A DNA stretch of 64,000 nucleotides from Oscarella lobularis (taxonomy: Eukaryota; Porifera; Homoscleromorpha; Homosclerophorida; Oscarellidae). The notes beneath the pieces were generated by a model that was not told the DNA's origin, ran no database searches, and saw only the letters and a list, made by a program, of their open reading frames with translations. The stretch covers positions 3,151,733-3,215,732 of the forward strand of contig NC_089175.1 in assembly GCF_947507565.1 (NCBI RefSeq), read 5' to 3'. The stretch's first letter is position 1, and the number at the start of each line of letters is the position of its first letter. Shown here piece by piece: positions 8,861 through 23,773 of the stretch. The translations under genes were made by a program, and so were the position numbers.

Positions 8861-10560
8861 GTACGTACACCGCCATATATACACCGCTTGCCGGAATATA
8901 TACACCACTTGCCGGAATATATACACCGCCTGCCAGCGGAGTACGTACACCACGTGCCGTAATATATACACCGCCTGCCGGCGGAGTACGTACACCACTT
9001 GCCGGAATATATACACCGCCTGCCAGCGGAGTACGTACACCACGTGCCGTAATATATACACCGCCTGCCGGCGGAGTACGTACACCACTTGCCGGAATAT
9101 ATACACCGCCTGCCAGCGGAGTACGTACACCACGTGCCGGAATATATACACCGCCTGCCGGCGGAGTACGTACACCACTTGCCGGAATATATACACCGCC
9201 TGCCGGCGGAGTACGTACACCACTTGCCGGAATATATACACCGCCTGCCGGCGGAGTACGTACACGACTTGCCGTAATATATACACCGCCTGCCGGAATA
9301 TATACAGCACTTGCCGTAATATATACACCGCCTGCCGGCGGAGTACGTACACCACTTGCCGTAATATATACACCGCCTGCCGGCGGAGTACGTACACCAC
9401 TTGCCGGAATATATACACCGCCTGCCAGCGGAGTACGTACACCACGTGCCGTAATATATACACCGCCTGCCGGCGGAGTACGTACACCACTTGCCGTAAT
9501 ATATACACCGCCTGCCGGCGGAGTACGTACACCACTTGCCCGAATATATACACCGCCTGCCGGCGGAGTACGTACACCACTTGCCCGAATATATACACCG
9601 CCTGCCAGCGGAGTACGTACACCACTTGCCGTAATATATACACCGCCTACCGGCGGAGTACGTACGCCACGTGCCGTAATATATACACCGCCTGCCGGCG
9701 GAGTACGTACACCACTTGCCGTAATATATACACCGCCTGCCGGCGGAGTACGTACACCACTTGCCGTAATATATACACCGCCTACCGGCGGAGTACGTAC
9801 ACCACTTGCCGGAATATATACACCGCCTGCCGGAATATATACACCACTTGCCGTAATATATACACCGCTTGCCGGAATATATACAGCACTTGCCGTAATA
9901 TATACACCGCCTGCCGGCGGAGTACGTACACCACTTGCCGTAATATATACACCGCCTGCCGGCGGAGTACGTACACCACTTGCCGGAATATATACACCGC
10001 CTGCCGGAATATATACAGCACTTGCCGTAATATATACACCGCCTGCCAGCGGAGTACGTACACCACTTGCCGTAATATATACACCGCCTGCCGGCGGAGT
10101 ACGTACACCACTTGCCGGAATATATACACCGCCTGCCGGCGGAGTACGTACACCACTTGCCGGAATATATACACCGCCTGCCGGCGGAGTACGTACACCA
10201 CTTGCCGTAATATATACACCGCCTGCCGGAATATATACAGCACTTGCCGTAATATATACACCGCCTGCCGGCGGAGTACGTACACCACTTGCCGTAATAT
10301 ATACACCGCCTGCCGGCGGAGTACGTACACCACTTGCCGGAATATATACACCGCCTGCCAGCGGAGTACGTACACCACGTGCCGTAATATATACACCGCC
10401 TGCCGGCGGAGTACGTACACCACTTGCCGTAATATATACACCGCCTGCCGGCGGAGTACGTACACCACTTGCCCGAATATATACATCGCCTGCCGGCGGA
10501 GTACGTACACCACTTGCCGGAATATATACATCGCCTGCCGGCGGAGTACGTACACCACTT

Positions 10561-13500
10561 CCCGAATATATACACCGCCTGCCGGCGGAGTACGTACACC
10601 ACTTGCCCGAATATATACACCGCCTGCCAGCGGAGTACGTACACCACTTGCCGTAATATATACACCGCCTACCGGCGGAGTACGTACGCCACTTACCGCA
10701 ATATATACACCGCCTGCCGGAATATATACACCTCCTGCCGGCGGAGTACGTACACCACTTGCAGGAATATATACACCGCCTGCCAGCGGAGTACGTACAC
10801 CACTTGCCGTAATATATACACCGCCTGCCGGAATATATACACCACTTGCCGTAATATATACACCGCCTGCCGGAATATATACAGCACTTGCCGTAATATA
10901 TACACCGCCTGCCGGCGGAGTACGTACACCACTTGCCGTAATATATACACCGCCTGCCGGCGGAGTACGTACACCACTTGCCGGAATATATACACCGCCT
11001 GCCAGCGGAGTACGTACACCACGTGCCGTAATATATACACCGCCTGCCGGCGGAGTACGTACACCACTTGCCGTAATATATACACCGCCTGCCGGAATAT
11101 ATACACCACTTGCCGTAATATATACACCGCCTGCCGGAATATATACACCACTTGCCGTAATATATACACCGCTTGCCGGAATATATACACCGCCTGCCGG
11201 CGGAGTACGTACACCACTTGCCGTAATATATACACCGCCTACCGGAATATATACACCGCCTGCCGGCGGAGTACGTACACCACTTGCAGGAATATATACA
11301 CCGCCTGCCAGCGGAGTACGTACACCACTTGCCGTAATATATACATCGCCTACCGGCGGAGTACGTACACCACTTGCCGTAATATATACATCGCCTACCG
11401 GCGGAGTACGTACACTACTTGCCGTAATATATACACCGCCTGCCGGCGGAGTACGTACACCACTTGCCGTAATATATACACCGCCTGCCTGCGGAGTACG
11501 TACACCACTTGCCGGAATATATACACCGCCTGCCGGCGGAGTACGTACACCACTTGCCGTAATATATACACCGCCTACCGGAATATATACACCGCCTGCC
11601 GGCGGAGTACGTACACCACCTGCAGGAATATATACACCGCCTGCCGGCGGAGTACGTACACCACTTGCAGGAATATATACACCGCCTGCCAGCGGAGTAC
11701 GTACACCACTTGCCGTAATATATACATCGCCTACCGGCGGAGTACGTACACTACTTGGCGTAATATATACATCGCCTACCGGCGGAGTACGTACACCACT
11801 TGCAGGAATATATACACCGCCTGCCGGAATATATACAGCACTTGCCGTAATATATACACCGCCTGCCGGCGGAGTACGTACACCACTTGCCGGAATATAT
11901 ACACCGCCTGCCAGCGGAGTACGTACACCACGTGCCGTAATATATACACCGCCTGCCGGCGGAGTACGTACACCACTTGCCGTAATATATACACCGCCTG
12001 CCGGCGGAGTACGTACACCACTTGCCCGAATATATACACCGCCTGCCGGCGGAGTACGTACACCACTTGCCGGAATATATACATCGCCTACCGGCGGAGT
12101 ACGTACACCACTTGCCGGAATATATACACCGCCTACCGGCGGAGTACGTACACCACTTGCCCGAATATATACACCGCCTGCCAGCGGAGTACGTACACCA
12201 CTTGCCGTAATATATACACCGCCTGCCGGAATATATACACCACTTGCCGTAATATATACACCGCCTGCCGGAATATATACAGCACTTGCCGTAATATATA
12301 CACCGCCTGCCGGCGGAGTACGTACACCACTTGCCGTAATATATACACCGCCTGCCGGAATATATACACCACTTGCCGTAATATATACACCGCCTGCCGG
12401 AATATATACAGCACTTGCCGTAATATATACACCGCCTGCCAGCGGAGTACGTACACCACTTGCCGTAATATATACACCGCCTGCCGGAATATATACACCA
12501 CTTGCCGTAATATATACACCGCTTGCCGGAATATATACACCACTTGCCGGAATATATACACCGCCTGCCAGCGGAGTACGTACACCACGTGCCGTAATAT
12601 ATACACCGCCTGCCGGCGGAGTACGTACACCACTTGCCGGAATATATACACCGCCTGCCGGCGGAGTACGTACACCACTTGCCGGAATATATACACCGCC
12701 TGCCGGCGGAGTACGTACACGACTTGCCGCAATATATACACCGCCTGCCGGAATATATACAGCACTTGCCGTAATATATACACCGCCTGCCGGCGGAGTA
12801 CGTACACCACTTGCCGTAATATATACACCGCCTGCCGGCGGAGTACGTACACCACTTGCCGGAATATATACACCGCCTGCCAGCGGAGTACGTACACCAC
12901 GTGCCGTAATATATACACCGCCTGCCGGCGGAGTACGTACACCACTTGCCGTAATATATACACCGCCTGCCGGCGGAGTACGTACACCACTTGCCCGAAT
13001 ATATACACCGCCTGCCGGCGGAGTACGTACACCACTTGCCCGAATATATACACCGCCTGCCAGCGGAGTACGTACACCACTTGCCGTAATATATACACCG
13101 CCTACCGGCGGAGTACGTACACCACTTGCCGTAATATATACACCGCCTGCCGGCGGAGTACGTACACCACTTGCCGTAATATATACACCGCCTACCGGCG
13201 GAGTACGTACACCACTTGCCGGAATATATACATCGCCTGCCAGCGGAGTACGTACACCACTTGCCGTAATATATACACCGCCTACCGGCGGAGTACGTAC
13301 ACCACTTGCCGGAATATATACACCGCCTGCCGGAATATATACACCACTTGCCGTAATATATACACCGCTTGCCGGAATATATACAGCACTTGCCGTAATA
13401 TATACACCGCCTGCCGGCGGAGTACGTACACCACTTGCCGTAATATATACACCGCCTGCCAGCGGAGTACGTACACCACTTGCCGTAATATATACACCGC

Positions 13501-16500
13501 CTGCCGGCGGAGTACGTACACCACTTGCCGGAATATATACACCGCCTGCCGGCGGAGTACGTACACCACTTGCCGGAATATATACACCGCCTGCCGGCGG
13601 AGTACGTACACGACTTGCCGTAATATATACACCGCCTGCCGGAATATATACAGCACTTGCCGTAATATATACACCGCCTGCCGGCGGAGTACGTACACCA
13701 CTTGCCGTAATATATACACCGCCTGCCGGCGGAGTACGTACACCACTTGCCGGAATATATACACCGCCTGCCAGCGGAGTACGTACACCACGTGCCGTAA
13801 TATATACACCGCCTGCCGGCGGAGTACGTACACCACTTGCCGTAATATATACACCGCCTGCCGGCGGAGTACGTACACCACTTGCCCGAATATATACACC
13901 GCCTGCCGGCGGAGTACGTACACCACTTGCCGGAATATATACATCGCCTACCGGCGGAGTACGTACACCACTTCCCGAATATATACATTGCCTGCCGGCG
14001 GAGTACGTACACCACTTGCCCGAATATATACACCGCCTGCCAGCGGAGTACGTACACCACTTGCCGTAATATATACACCGCCTACCGGCGGAGTACGTAC
14101 GCCACTTACCGCAATATATACACCGCCTGCCGGAATATATACACCGCCTGGCGGCGGAGTACGTACACCACTTGCAGGAATATATACACCGCCTGCCAGC
14201 GGAGTACGTACACCACTTGCCGTAATATATACACCGCCTGCCGGAATATATACACCACTTGCCGTAATATATACACCGCCTGCCGGAATATATACAGCAC
14301 TTGCCGTAATATATACACCGCATGCCGTCGGAGTACGTACACCACTTGCCGTAATATATACACCGCCTGCCGGCGGAGTACGTACACCACTTGCCGGAAT
14401 ATATACACCGCCTGCCAGCGGAGTACGTACACCACGTGCCGTAATATATACACCGCCTGCCGGCGGAGTACGTACACCACTTGCCGTAATATATACACCG
14501 CCTGCCGGAATATATACACCACTTGCCGTAATATATACACCGCCTGCCGGAATATATACACCACTTGCCGTAATATATACACCGCTTGCCGGAATATATA
14601 CACCGCCTGCCGGCGGAGTACGTACACCACTTGCCGTAATATATACACCGCCTACCGGAATATATACACCGCCTGCCGGCGGAGTACGTACACCACTTGC
14701 AGGAATATATACACCGCCTGCCAGCGGAGTACGTACACCACTTGCCGTAATATATACATCGCCTACCGGCGGAGTACGTACACCACTTGCCGTAATATAT
14801 ACATCGCCTACCGGCGGAGTACGTACACCACTTGCCGTAATATATACACCGCCTACCGGAATATATACACCGCCTGCCGGCGGAGTACGTACACCACTTG
14901 CAGGAATATATACACCGCCTGCCAGCGGAGTACGTACACCACTTGCCGTAATATATACATCGCCTACCGGCGGAGTACGTACACCACTTGCCGGAATATA
15001 TACACCGCCTGCCGGCGGAGTACGTACACCACTTGCCGTAATATATACACCGCCTACCGGAATATATACACCGCCTGCCGGCGGAGTACGTACACCACTT
15101 GCAGGAATATATACACCGCCTGCCGGCGGAGTACGTACACCACTTGCAGGAATATATACACCGCCTGCCAGCGGAGTACGTACACCACTTGCCGTAATAT
15201 ATACATCGCCTACCGGCGGAGTACGTACACTACTTGGCGTAATATATACATCGCCTACCGGCGGAGTACGTACACCACTTGCAGGAATATATACACCGCC
15301 TGCCGGAATATATACAGCACTTGCCGTAATATATACACCGCCTGCCGGAATATATACAGCACTTGCCGTAATATATACACCGCCTGCCGGCGGAGTACGT
15401 ACACCACTTGCCGGAATATATACACCGCCTGCCAGCGGAGTACGTACACCACGTGCCGTAATATATACACCGCCTGCCGGCGGAGTACGTACACCACTTG
15501 CCGTAATATATACACCGCCTGCCGGCGGAGTACGTACACCACTTGCCGGAATATATACATCGCCTACCGGCGGAGTACGTACACCACTTGCCGGAATATA
15601 TACACCGCCTACCGGCGGAGTACGTACACCACTTGCCCGAATATATACACCGCCTGCCGGAATATATACACCACTTGCCGTAATATATACACCGCCTGCC
15701 GGAATATATACACCACTTGCCGTAATATATACACCGCCTGCCGGAATATATACAGCACTTGCCGGAATATATACACCGCCTGCCAGCGGAGTACGTACAC
15801 CACTTGCCGTAATATATACACCGCCTGCCGGAATATATACACCACTTGCCGTAATATATACACCGCCTGCCGGAATATATACAGCACTTGCCGTAATATA
15901 TACACCGCCTGCCGGCGGAGTACGTACACCACTTGCCGTAATATATACACCGCCTGCCAGCGGAGTACGTACACCACTTGCCGTAATATATACACCGCCT
16001 GCCGGAATATATACACCACTTGCCGTAATATATACACCGCTTGCCGGAATATATACACCACTTGCCGGAATATATACACCGCCTGCCAGCGGAGTACGTA
16101 CACCACGTGCCGTAATATATACACCGCCTGCCGGCGGAGTACGTACACCACTTGCCGGAATATATACACCGCCTGCCAGCGGAGTACGTACACCACGTGC
16201 CGGAATATATACACCGCCTGCCGGCGGAGTACGTACACCACTTGCCGGAATATATACACCGCCTGCCGGCGGAGTACGTACACGACTTGCCGCAATATAT
16301 ACACCGCCTGCCGGAATATATACAGCACTTGCCGTAATATATACACCGCCTGCCGGCGGAGTACGTACACCACTTGCCGTAATATATACACCGCCTGCCG
16401 GCGGAGTACGTACACCACTTGCCGGAATATATACACCGCCTGCCAGCGGAGTACGTACACCACGTGCCGTAATATATACACCGCCTGCCGGCGGAGTACG

Positions 16501-18990
16501 TACACCACTTGCCGTAATATATACACCGCCTGCCGGCGGAGTACGTACACCACTTGCCCGAATATATACACCGCCTGCCGGCGGAGTACGTACACCACTT
16601 GCCCGAATATATACACCGCCTGCCAGCGGAGTACGTACACCACTTGCCGTAATATATACACCGCCTACCGGCGGAGTACGTACACCACTTGCCGTAATAT
16701 ATACACCGCCTGCCGGCGGAGTACGTACACCACTTGCCGTAATATATACACCGCCTACCGGCGGAGTACGTACACCACTTGCCGGAATATATACATCGCC
16801 TGCCAGCGGAGTACGTACACCACTTGCCGTAATATATACACCGCCTACCGGCGGAGTACGTACACCACTTGCCGGAATATATACACCGCCTGCCGGAATA
16901 TATACACCACTTGCCGTAATATATACACCGCTTGCCGGAATATATACAGCACTTGCCGTAATATATACACCGCCTGCCGGCGGAGTACGTACACCACTTG
17001 CCGTAATATATACACCGCCTGCCAGCGGAGTACGTACACCACTTGCCGTAATATATACACCGCCTGCCGGCGGAGTACGTACACCACTTGCCGGAATATA
17101 TACACCGCCTGCCGGCGGAGTACGTACACCACTTGCCGGAATATATACACCGCCTGCCGGCGGAGTACGTACACCACTTGCCGTAATATATACACCGCCT
17201 GCCGGCGGAGTACGTACACGACTTGCCGTAATATATACACCGCCTGCCGGAATATATACAGCACTTGCCGTAATATATACACCGCCTGCCGGCGGAGTAC
17301 GTACACCACTTGCCGTAATATATACACCGCCTGCCGGCGGAGTACGTACACCACTTGCCGGAATATATACACCGCCTGCCAGCGGAGTACGTACACCACG
17401 TGCCGTAATATATACACCGCCTGCCGGCGGAGTACGTACACCACTTGCCGTAATATATACACCGCCTGCCGGCGGAGTACGTACACCACTTGCCCGAATA
17501 TATACACCGCCTGCCGGCGGAGTACGTACACCACTTGCCGGAATATATACATCGCCTACCGGCGGAGTACGTACACCACTTCCCGAATATATACATTGCC
17601 TGCCGGCGGAGTACGTACACCACTTGCCCGAATATATACACCGCCTGCCAGCGGAGTACGTACACCACTTGCCGTAATATATACACCGCCTACCGGCGGA
17701 GTACGTACGCCACTTACCGCAATATATACACCGCCTGCCGGAATATATACACCGCCTGGCGGCGGAGTACGTACACCACTTGCAGGAATATATACACCGC
17801 CTGCCAGCGGAGTACGTACACCACTTGCCGTAATATATACACCGCCTGCCGGAATATATACACCACTTGCCGTAATATATACACCGCCTGCCGGAATATA
17901 TACAGCACTTGCCGTAATATATACACCGCATGCCGGCGGAGTACGTACACCACTTGCCGTAATATATACACCGCCTGCCGGCGGAGTACGTACACCACTT
18001 GCCGGAATATATACACCGCCTGCCAGCGGAGTACGTACACCACGTGCCGTAATATATACACCGCCTGCCGGCGGAGTACGTACACCACTTGCCGTAATAT
18101 ATACACCGCCTGCCGGAATATATACACCACTTGCCGTAATATATACACCGCCTGCCGGAATATATACACCACTTGCCGTAATATATACACCGCTTGCCGG
18201 AATATATACACCGCCTGCCGGCGGAGTACGTACACCACTTGCCGTAATATATACACCGCCTACCGGAATATATACACCGCCTGCCGGCGGAGTACGTACA
18301 CCACTTGCAGGAATATATACACCGCCTGCCAGCGGAGTACGTACACCACTTGCCGTAATATATACATCGCCTACCGGCGGAGTACGTACACCACTTGCCG
18401 TAATATATACATCGCCTACCGGCGGAGTACGTACACCACTTGCCGTAATATATACACCGCCTACCGGAATATATACACCGCCTGCCGGCGGAGTACGTAC
18501 ACCACTTGCAGGAATATATACACCGCCTGCCAGCGGAGTACGTACACCACTTGCCGTAATATATACATCGCCTACCGGCGGAGTACGTACACCACTTGCC
18601 GTAATATATACATCGCCTACCGGCGGAGTACGTACACTACTTGCCGTAATATATACACCGCCTGCCGGCGGAGTACGTACACCACTTGCCGTAATATATA
18701 CACCGCCTGCCTGCGGAGTACGTACACCACTTGCCGGAATATATACACCGCCTGCCGGCGAAGTACGTACACCACTTGCCGTAATATATACACCGCCTAC
18801 CGGAATATATACACCGCCTGCCGGCGGAGTACGTACACCACTTGCAGGAATATATACACCGCCTGCCGGCGGAGTACGTACATCACTTGCAGGAATATAT
18901 ACACCGCCTGCCAGCGGAGTACGTACACCACTTGCCGTAATATATACATCGCCTACCGGCGGAGTACGTACACTACTTGGCGTAATATAT
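10561..18990. repeat. Higher-order repeat of about 3.4-3.6 kb within array 1
   Basis: The rare variant with one base lost (ACTTCCCGAAT) occurs at 10561, 13974 and 17582 and is each time followed by the same order of unit variants, for example a TAC-CGC run about 125 bp later. A second marker, CGCATGCCG, is at 14321 and 17929. Both pairs give 3608 bp between the last two copies. The first interval is 3413 bp, so the copies differ by gain or loss of a few modules. Blocks of roughly 75-80 units were therefore duplicated as wholes. The third copy is incomplete, and the exact ends are not fixed. Confidence 0.8.
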
Positions 18991-19925
18991 ACATCGCCTA
19001 CCGGCGGAGTACGTACACCACTTGCAGGAATATATACACCGCCTGCCGGAATATATACAGCACTTGCCGTAATATATACACCGCCTGCCGGAATATATAC
19101 AGCACTTGCCGTAATATATACACCGCCTGCCGGCGGAGTACGTACACCACTTGCCGTAATATATACACCGCCTTCCGGCGGAGTACGTACACCGCTTGCC
19201 GTAATATATACACCGCCTGCCAGCGGAGTACGTACACCACGTGCCGTAATATATACATCGCCTGCCGGCGGAGTACGTACACTACTTGGCGTAATAGATA
19301 CATCGCCTACCGGCGGAGTACGTACACCACTTGCCGGAATATATAAACCGCCTGCCGGAATATATACAGCACTTGCCGTAATATATACACCGCCTGCCGG
19401 AATATATACAGCACTTGCCGTAATATATACACCGCCTGCCGGCGGAGTACGTACACCACTTGCCGTAATATATACACCGCCTTCCGGCGGAGTACGTACA
19501 CCGCTTGCCGTAATATATACACCGCCTGCCAGCGGAGTACGTACACCACGTGCCGTAATATATACATCGCCTGCCGGCGGAGTACGTACACTACTTGGCG
19601 TAATAGATACATCGCCTACCGGCGGAGTACGTACACCACTTGCCGGAATATATAAACCGCCTGCCGGAATATATACAGCACTTGCCGTAATATATACACC
19701 GCCTGCCGGAATATATACAGCACTTGCCGTAATATATTCACCGCCTGCCGGCGGAGTACGTACACCACTTGCCGTAATATATACACCGCCTTCCGGCGGA
19801 GTACGTACACCGCTTGCCGTAATATATACACCGCCTGCCGGCGGAGTACGTACACCACTTGCCGGAATATATACACCGCCTGCCAGCGGAGTACGTACAC
19901 CACTTGCCGTAATATATACACCGCC
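18985..19925. repeat. 309-bp nested duplication within array 1
   Basis: A block marked by GTAATAGATACATCG (near 19292 and 19601) and GGAATATATAAACCG (near 19340 and 19649) repeats at 309-bp spacing. A partial further copy follows. These markers are absent elsewhere in the array, so the duplication is local and recent. Confidence 0.8.
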
Positions 19926-20339
19926 TGCCGGCGGAGTACGTACACCACTTGCCGTAATATATACAGCGCCTGCCAGCGGAGTACGTACACCACGTGCCGG
20001 AATATATACACCGCCTGCCGGCGGAGTACGTACACCATTCCCCGGAATATATACACCGCCTGCCGGAATATATACAGCACTTGCCGTAATATATACACCG
20101 CCTGCCGGCGGAGTACGTACACCACTTGCCGTAATATATACACCGCCTGCCGGCGGAGTACGTACACCACTTGCCGGAATATATACACCGCCTGCCAGCG
20201 GAGTACGTACACCACGTGCCGTAATATATACACCGCCTGCCGGCGGAGTACGTACACCACTTGCCGTAATATATACACCGCCTGCCGGCGGAGTACGTAC
20301 ACCACTTGCCCGAATATATACACCGCCTGCCGGCGGAGT

Positions 20340-22140
20340 ACGTACACCACTTGCCGGAATATATACACCGCCTGCCAGCGGAGTACGTACACCACTTGCC
20401 GTAATATATACATCGCCTACCGGCGGAGTACGTACACCACTTGCCCGAATATATACACCGCCTGCCGGCGGAGTACGTACACCACTTGCCGGAATATATA
20501 CACCGCCTGCCAGCGGAGTACGTACACCACTTGCCGTAATATATACACCGCCTACCGGCGGAGTACGTACACCACTTGCCCGAATATATACATCGCCTAC
20601 CGGCGGAGTACGTACGCCACTTGCCGTAATATATACACCGCCTGCCGGAATATATACACCACTTGCCGTAATATATACACCGCCTGCCGGAATATATACA
20701 GCACTTGCCGTAATATATACACCGCCTGCCGGCGGAGTACGTACACCACTTGCCGTAATATATACACCGCCTGCCGGCGGAGTACGTACACCACTTGCAG
20801 GAATATATACACCGCCTGCCAGCGGAGTACGTACACCACTTGCCGTAATATATACACCGCCTGCCGGAATATATACACCACTTGCCGTAATATATACACC
20901 GCCTGCCGGAATATATACAGCACTTGCCGTAATATATACACCGCCTGCCGGCGGAGTACGTACACCACTTGCCGTAATATATACACCGCCTGCCGGCGGA
21001 GTACGTACACCACTTGCCGGAATATATACACCGCCTGCCAGCGGAGTACGTACACCACGTGCCGTAATATATACACCGCCTGCCGGCGGAGTACGTACAC
21101 CACTTGCCGTAATATATACACCGCCTACCGGAATATATACACCGCCTGCTGGCGGAGTACGTACACCACTTGCAGGAATATATACATCGCCTACCGGCGG
21201 AGTACGTACACCACTTGCCGTAATATATACACCGCCTGCCGGCGGAGTACGTACACCACTTGCCGGAATATATACACCGCCTGCCAGCGGAGTACGTACA
21301 CCACTTGCCGTAATATATACATCGCCTACCGGCGGAGTACGTACACCACTTGCCCGAATATATACACCGCCTGCCGGCGGAGTACGTACACCACTTGCCG
21401 GAATATATACACCGCCTGCCAGCGGAGTACGTACACCACTTGCCGTAATATATACACCGCCTACCGGCGGAGTACGTACACCACTTGCCCGAATATATAC
21501 ATCGCCTACCGGCGGAGTACGTACGCCACTTGCCGTAATATATACACCGCCTGCCGGAATATATACACCACTTGCCGTAATATATACACCGCCTGCCGGA
21601 ATATATACAGCACTTGCCGTAATATATACACCGCCTGCCGGCGGAGTACGTACACCACTTGCCGTAATATATACACCGCCTGCCGGCGGAGTACGTACAC
21701 CACTTGCAGGAATATATACACCGCCTGCCAGCGGAGTACGTACACCACTTGCCGTAATATATACACCGCCTGCCGGAATATATACACCACTTGCCGTAAT
21801 ATATACACCGCCTGCCGGAATATATACAGCACTTGCCGTAATATATACACCGCCTGCCGGCGGAGTACGTACACCACTTGCCGTAATATATACACCGCCT
21901 GCCGGCGGAGTACGTACACCACTTGCCGGAATATATACACCGCCTGCCAGCGGAGTACGTACACCACGTGCCGTAATATATACACCGCCTGCCGGCGGAG
22001 TACGTACACCACTTGCCGTAATATATACACCGCCTACCGGAATATATACACCGCCTGCTGGCGGAGTACGTACACCACTTGCAGGAATATATACATCGCC
22101 TACCGGCGGAGTACGTACACCACTTGCCGTAATATATACA
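20340..22140. repeat. 909-bp tandem duplication within array 1
   Basis: About 20340-21235 recurs at about 21249-22140 with the same sequence of variants; the reverse-strand reading of 20597-21121 equals that of 21506-22030. The spacing is 909 bp, not a whole number of 45-bp units because lone 21-bp modules are included. The outer ends are approximate. Confidence 0.85.
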
Positions 22141-22834
22141 TCGCCTACCGGCGGAGTACGTACACTACTTGCCGTAATATATACACCGCCTGCCGGCGGA
22201 GTACGTACACCACTGGCCGTAATATATACACCGCCTGCCTGCGGAGTACGTACACCAATTGCCGGAATATATACACCGCCTGCCGGCGGAGTACGTACAC
22301 CACTTGCCGTAATATATACACCGCCTACCGGCGGAGTACGTACACCACTTGCCGTAATATATACACCGCCTACCGGCGGAGTACGTACACCACTTTCCGT
22401 AATATATACACCGCCTACCGGCGGAGTACGTACACCACTTGCCGGAATATATACACCGCCTGCCGGCGGAGTACGTACACGACTTGCCGTAATATATACA
22501 CCGCCTGCCGGCGGAGTACGTACACCACTTGCCGTAATATATACACCGCCTGCCGGCGGAGTACGTACACCATTCCCCGGAATATATACACCGCCTGCCA
22601 GCGGAGTACGTACACCACGTGCCGTAATATATACACCGCCTGCCGGCGGAGTACGTACAGCACTTGCCGTAATATATACACCGCCTACCGGCGGAGTACG
22701 TACACCACTTGCCGGAATATATACCCCGCCTGCCGGCGGAGTACGTACACCAATCTCCGTAATATATACACCGCCTGCCGGCGGAGTACGTACATCGCTT
22801 GCCGGAATATATACACCGCCTGCCGGAATATATA

Positions 22835-23771
22835 TTACTTGTAGTACTTGTAGTACTTGTAGTACTTGTATTCCTTTAGTACTTGTGGTACTTGTAGTAC
22901 TTGGAGTACTTGTAGTACCTGTAGTACTTGGAGTACTTGTAGTACTTGTAGTACTTGTATTACTTGTAGTACTTGGAGTACTTGGAGTACTTGGAGTACT
23001 TGGAGCACTTGGAGTACTTGTATTACTTGTAGTACTTGGTGCACTTGTAGTACTTGGAGTACTTGTAGTACTTGGAGCACTTGCAGTACTTGTAGTACTT
23101 GTAGTACTCTTAGTACTTGTAGTACTTGTAGTACATGGAGTACTTGGAGTACTTGTAGTACTTGGAGTACTTGTAGTACTTGTAGTACTTGTAGTACTTG
23201 TATTACTTGTAGTAATTGGAGCACTTGGAGTACTTGGAGTACTTGTTGTACTTGTAGTACTTGGAGTACTTGTAGTACTTGGAGTATTTGGGGTACTTGT
23301 AGTACTTGAAGCACTTGTAGTACTTGTATTACTTGGAGTACTTGGAGTACTTGGAGTACTTGTAGTACTTGTAGTACTTGTAGTACTTGTAGTACTTGTA
23401 TTACCTGTAGTAATTGGAGCACTTGGAGTACTTGGAGTACTTGTTGTACTTGGAGTACTTGGAGTACTTGTAGTACTTGTAGTACATGGAGTACTTGGAG
23501 TTCTTGTAGTACTTGTAGTACTTGTAGCACTTGGAGTACTTGTAGTACTTGTAGTACTTGTATTACTTGTAGTACTTGGAGTACCCTGAGTACTTGGAGT
23601 ACTTGGAGCACTTGGAGTACTTGTAGTACTTGGAGCACTTGTAGTACTTGGAGTACTTGTAGTACTTGGAGCACTTGCAGTACTTGGAGTACTTGGAGTA
23701 CTTGTAGTACTTGTAGTACTTGTAGTACATGGAGTACTTGTAGCACTTGTAGTACTTGTATTACTTGTAGC
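22835..23771. repeat. 9-bp minisatellite (TAGTACTTG)n
   Basis: About 100 copies of TAGTACTTG / GAGTACTTG with minor variants (GAGCACTTG, TATTACTTG). The core AGTACT is palindromic. The transition from the megasatellite is seamless: the last A-type module ends GGAATATATATTACTTG and the 9-mers follow. The 9-mer looks like a collapsed module B (GTAC....ACTTG). One frame reads Leu/Val only and the opposite strand Ser/Thr/Pro only; these are consequences of the 9-bp period. Confidence 0.95.
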
Positions 23772-23773
23772 AG

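Larger units (their letters stand above)
8861..22834. repeat. Megasatellite array 1 (45-bp unit of 21-bp and 24-bp modules)
   Basis: About 14 kb of tandem 45-bp units. Each unit is two related modules: module A (21 bp) starts GGAATATATACACC and ends GCCTGCC; module B (24 bp) starts GGCGGAGTACGTACACC and ends ACTTGCC. Both share the plan (x)TA(T/C)(A/G)TACACC-(7 nt)TGCC. Array 1 is rich in lone A-type modules, including hybrids with A-type start and B-type end (…ACACCACTTGCC, …ACAGCACTTGCC). Common substitutions are GGAATA to GTAATA, GCAATA or CGAATA, CTGCC to CTACC, and CACTT to CACGT. Almost all length changes are multiples of 3. Canonical units contain the palindromes GTACGTAC and GCCGGC, plus a CCGCC-TGCC-GGCGG hairpin. 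Very long open frames here are a by-product of the unit length. There are no spacers and no unique sequence between 8861 and 22834. Confidence 0.97.

Noticed and set aside
22835-23771. Ser/Thr/Pro-rich mucin-like or Leu/Val-rich transmembrane protein
   Set aside because: Both readings come from a 9-bp repeat on opposite strands; there is no independent gene evidence.
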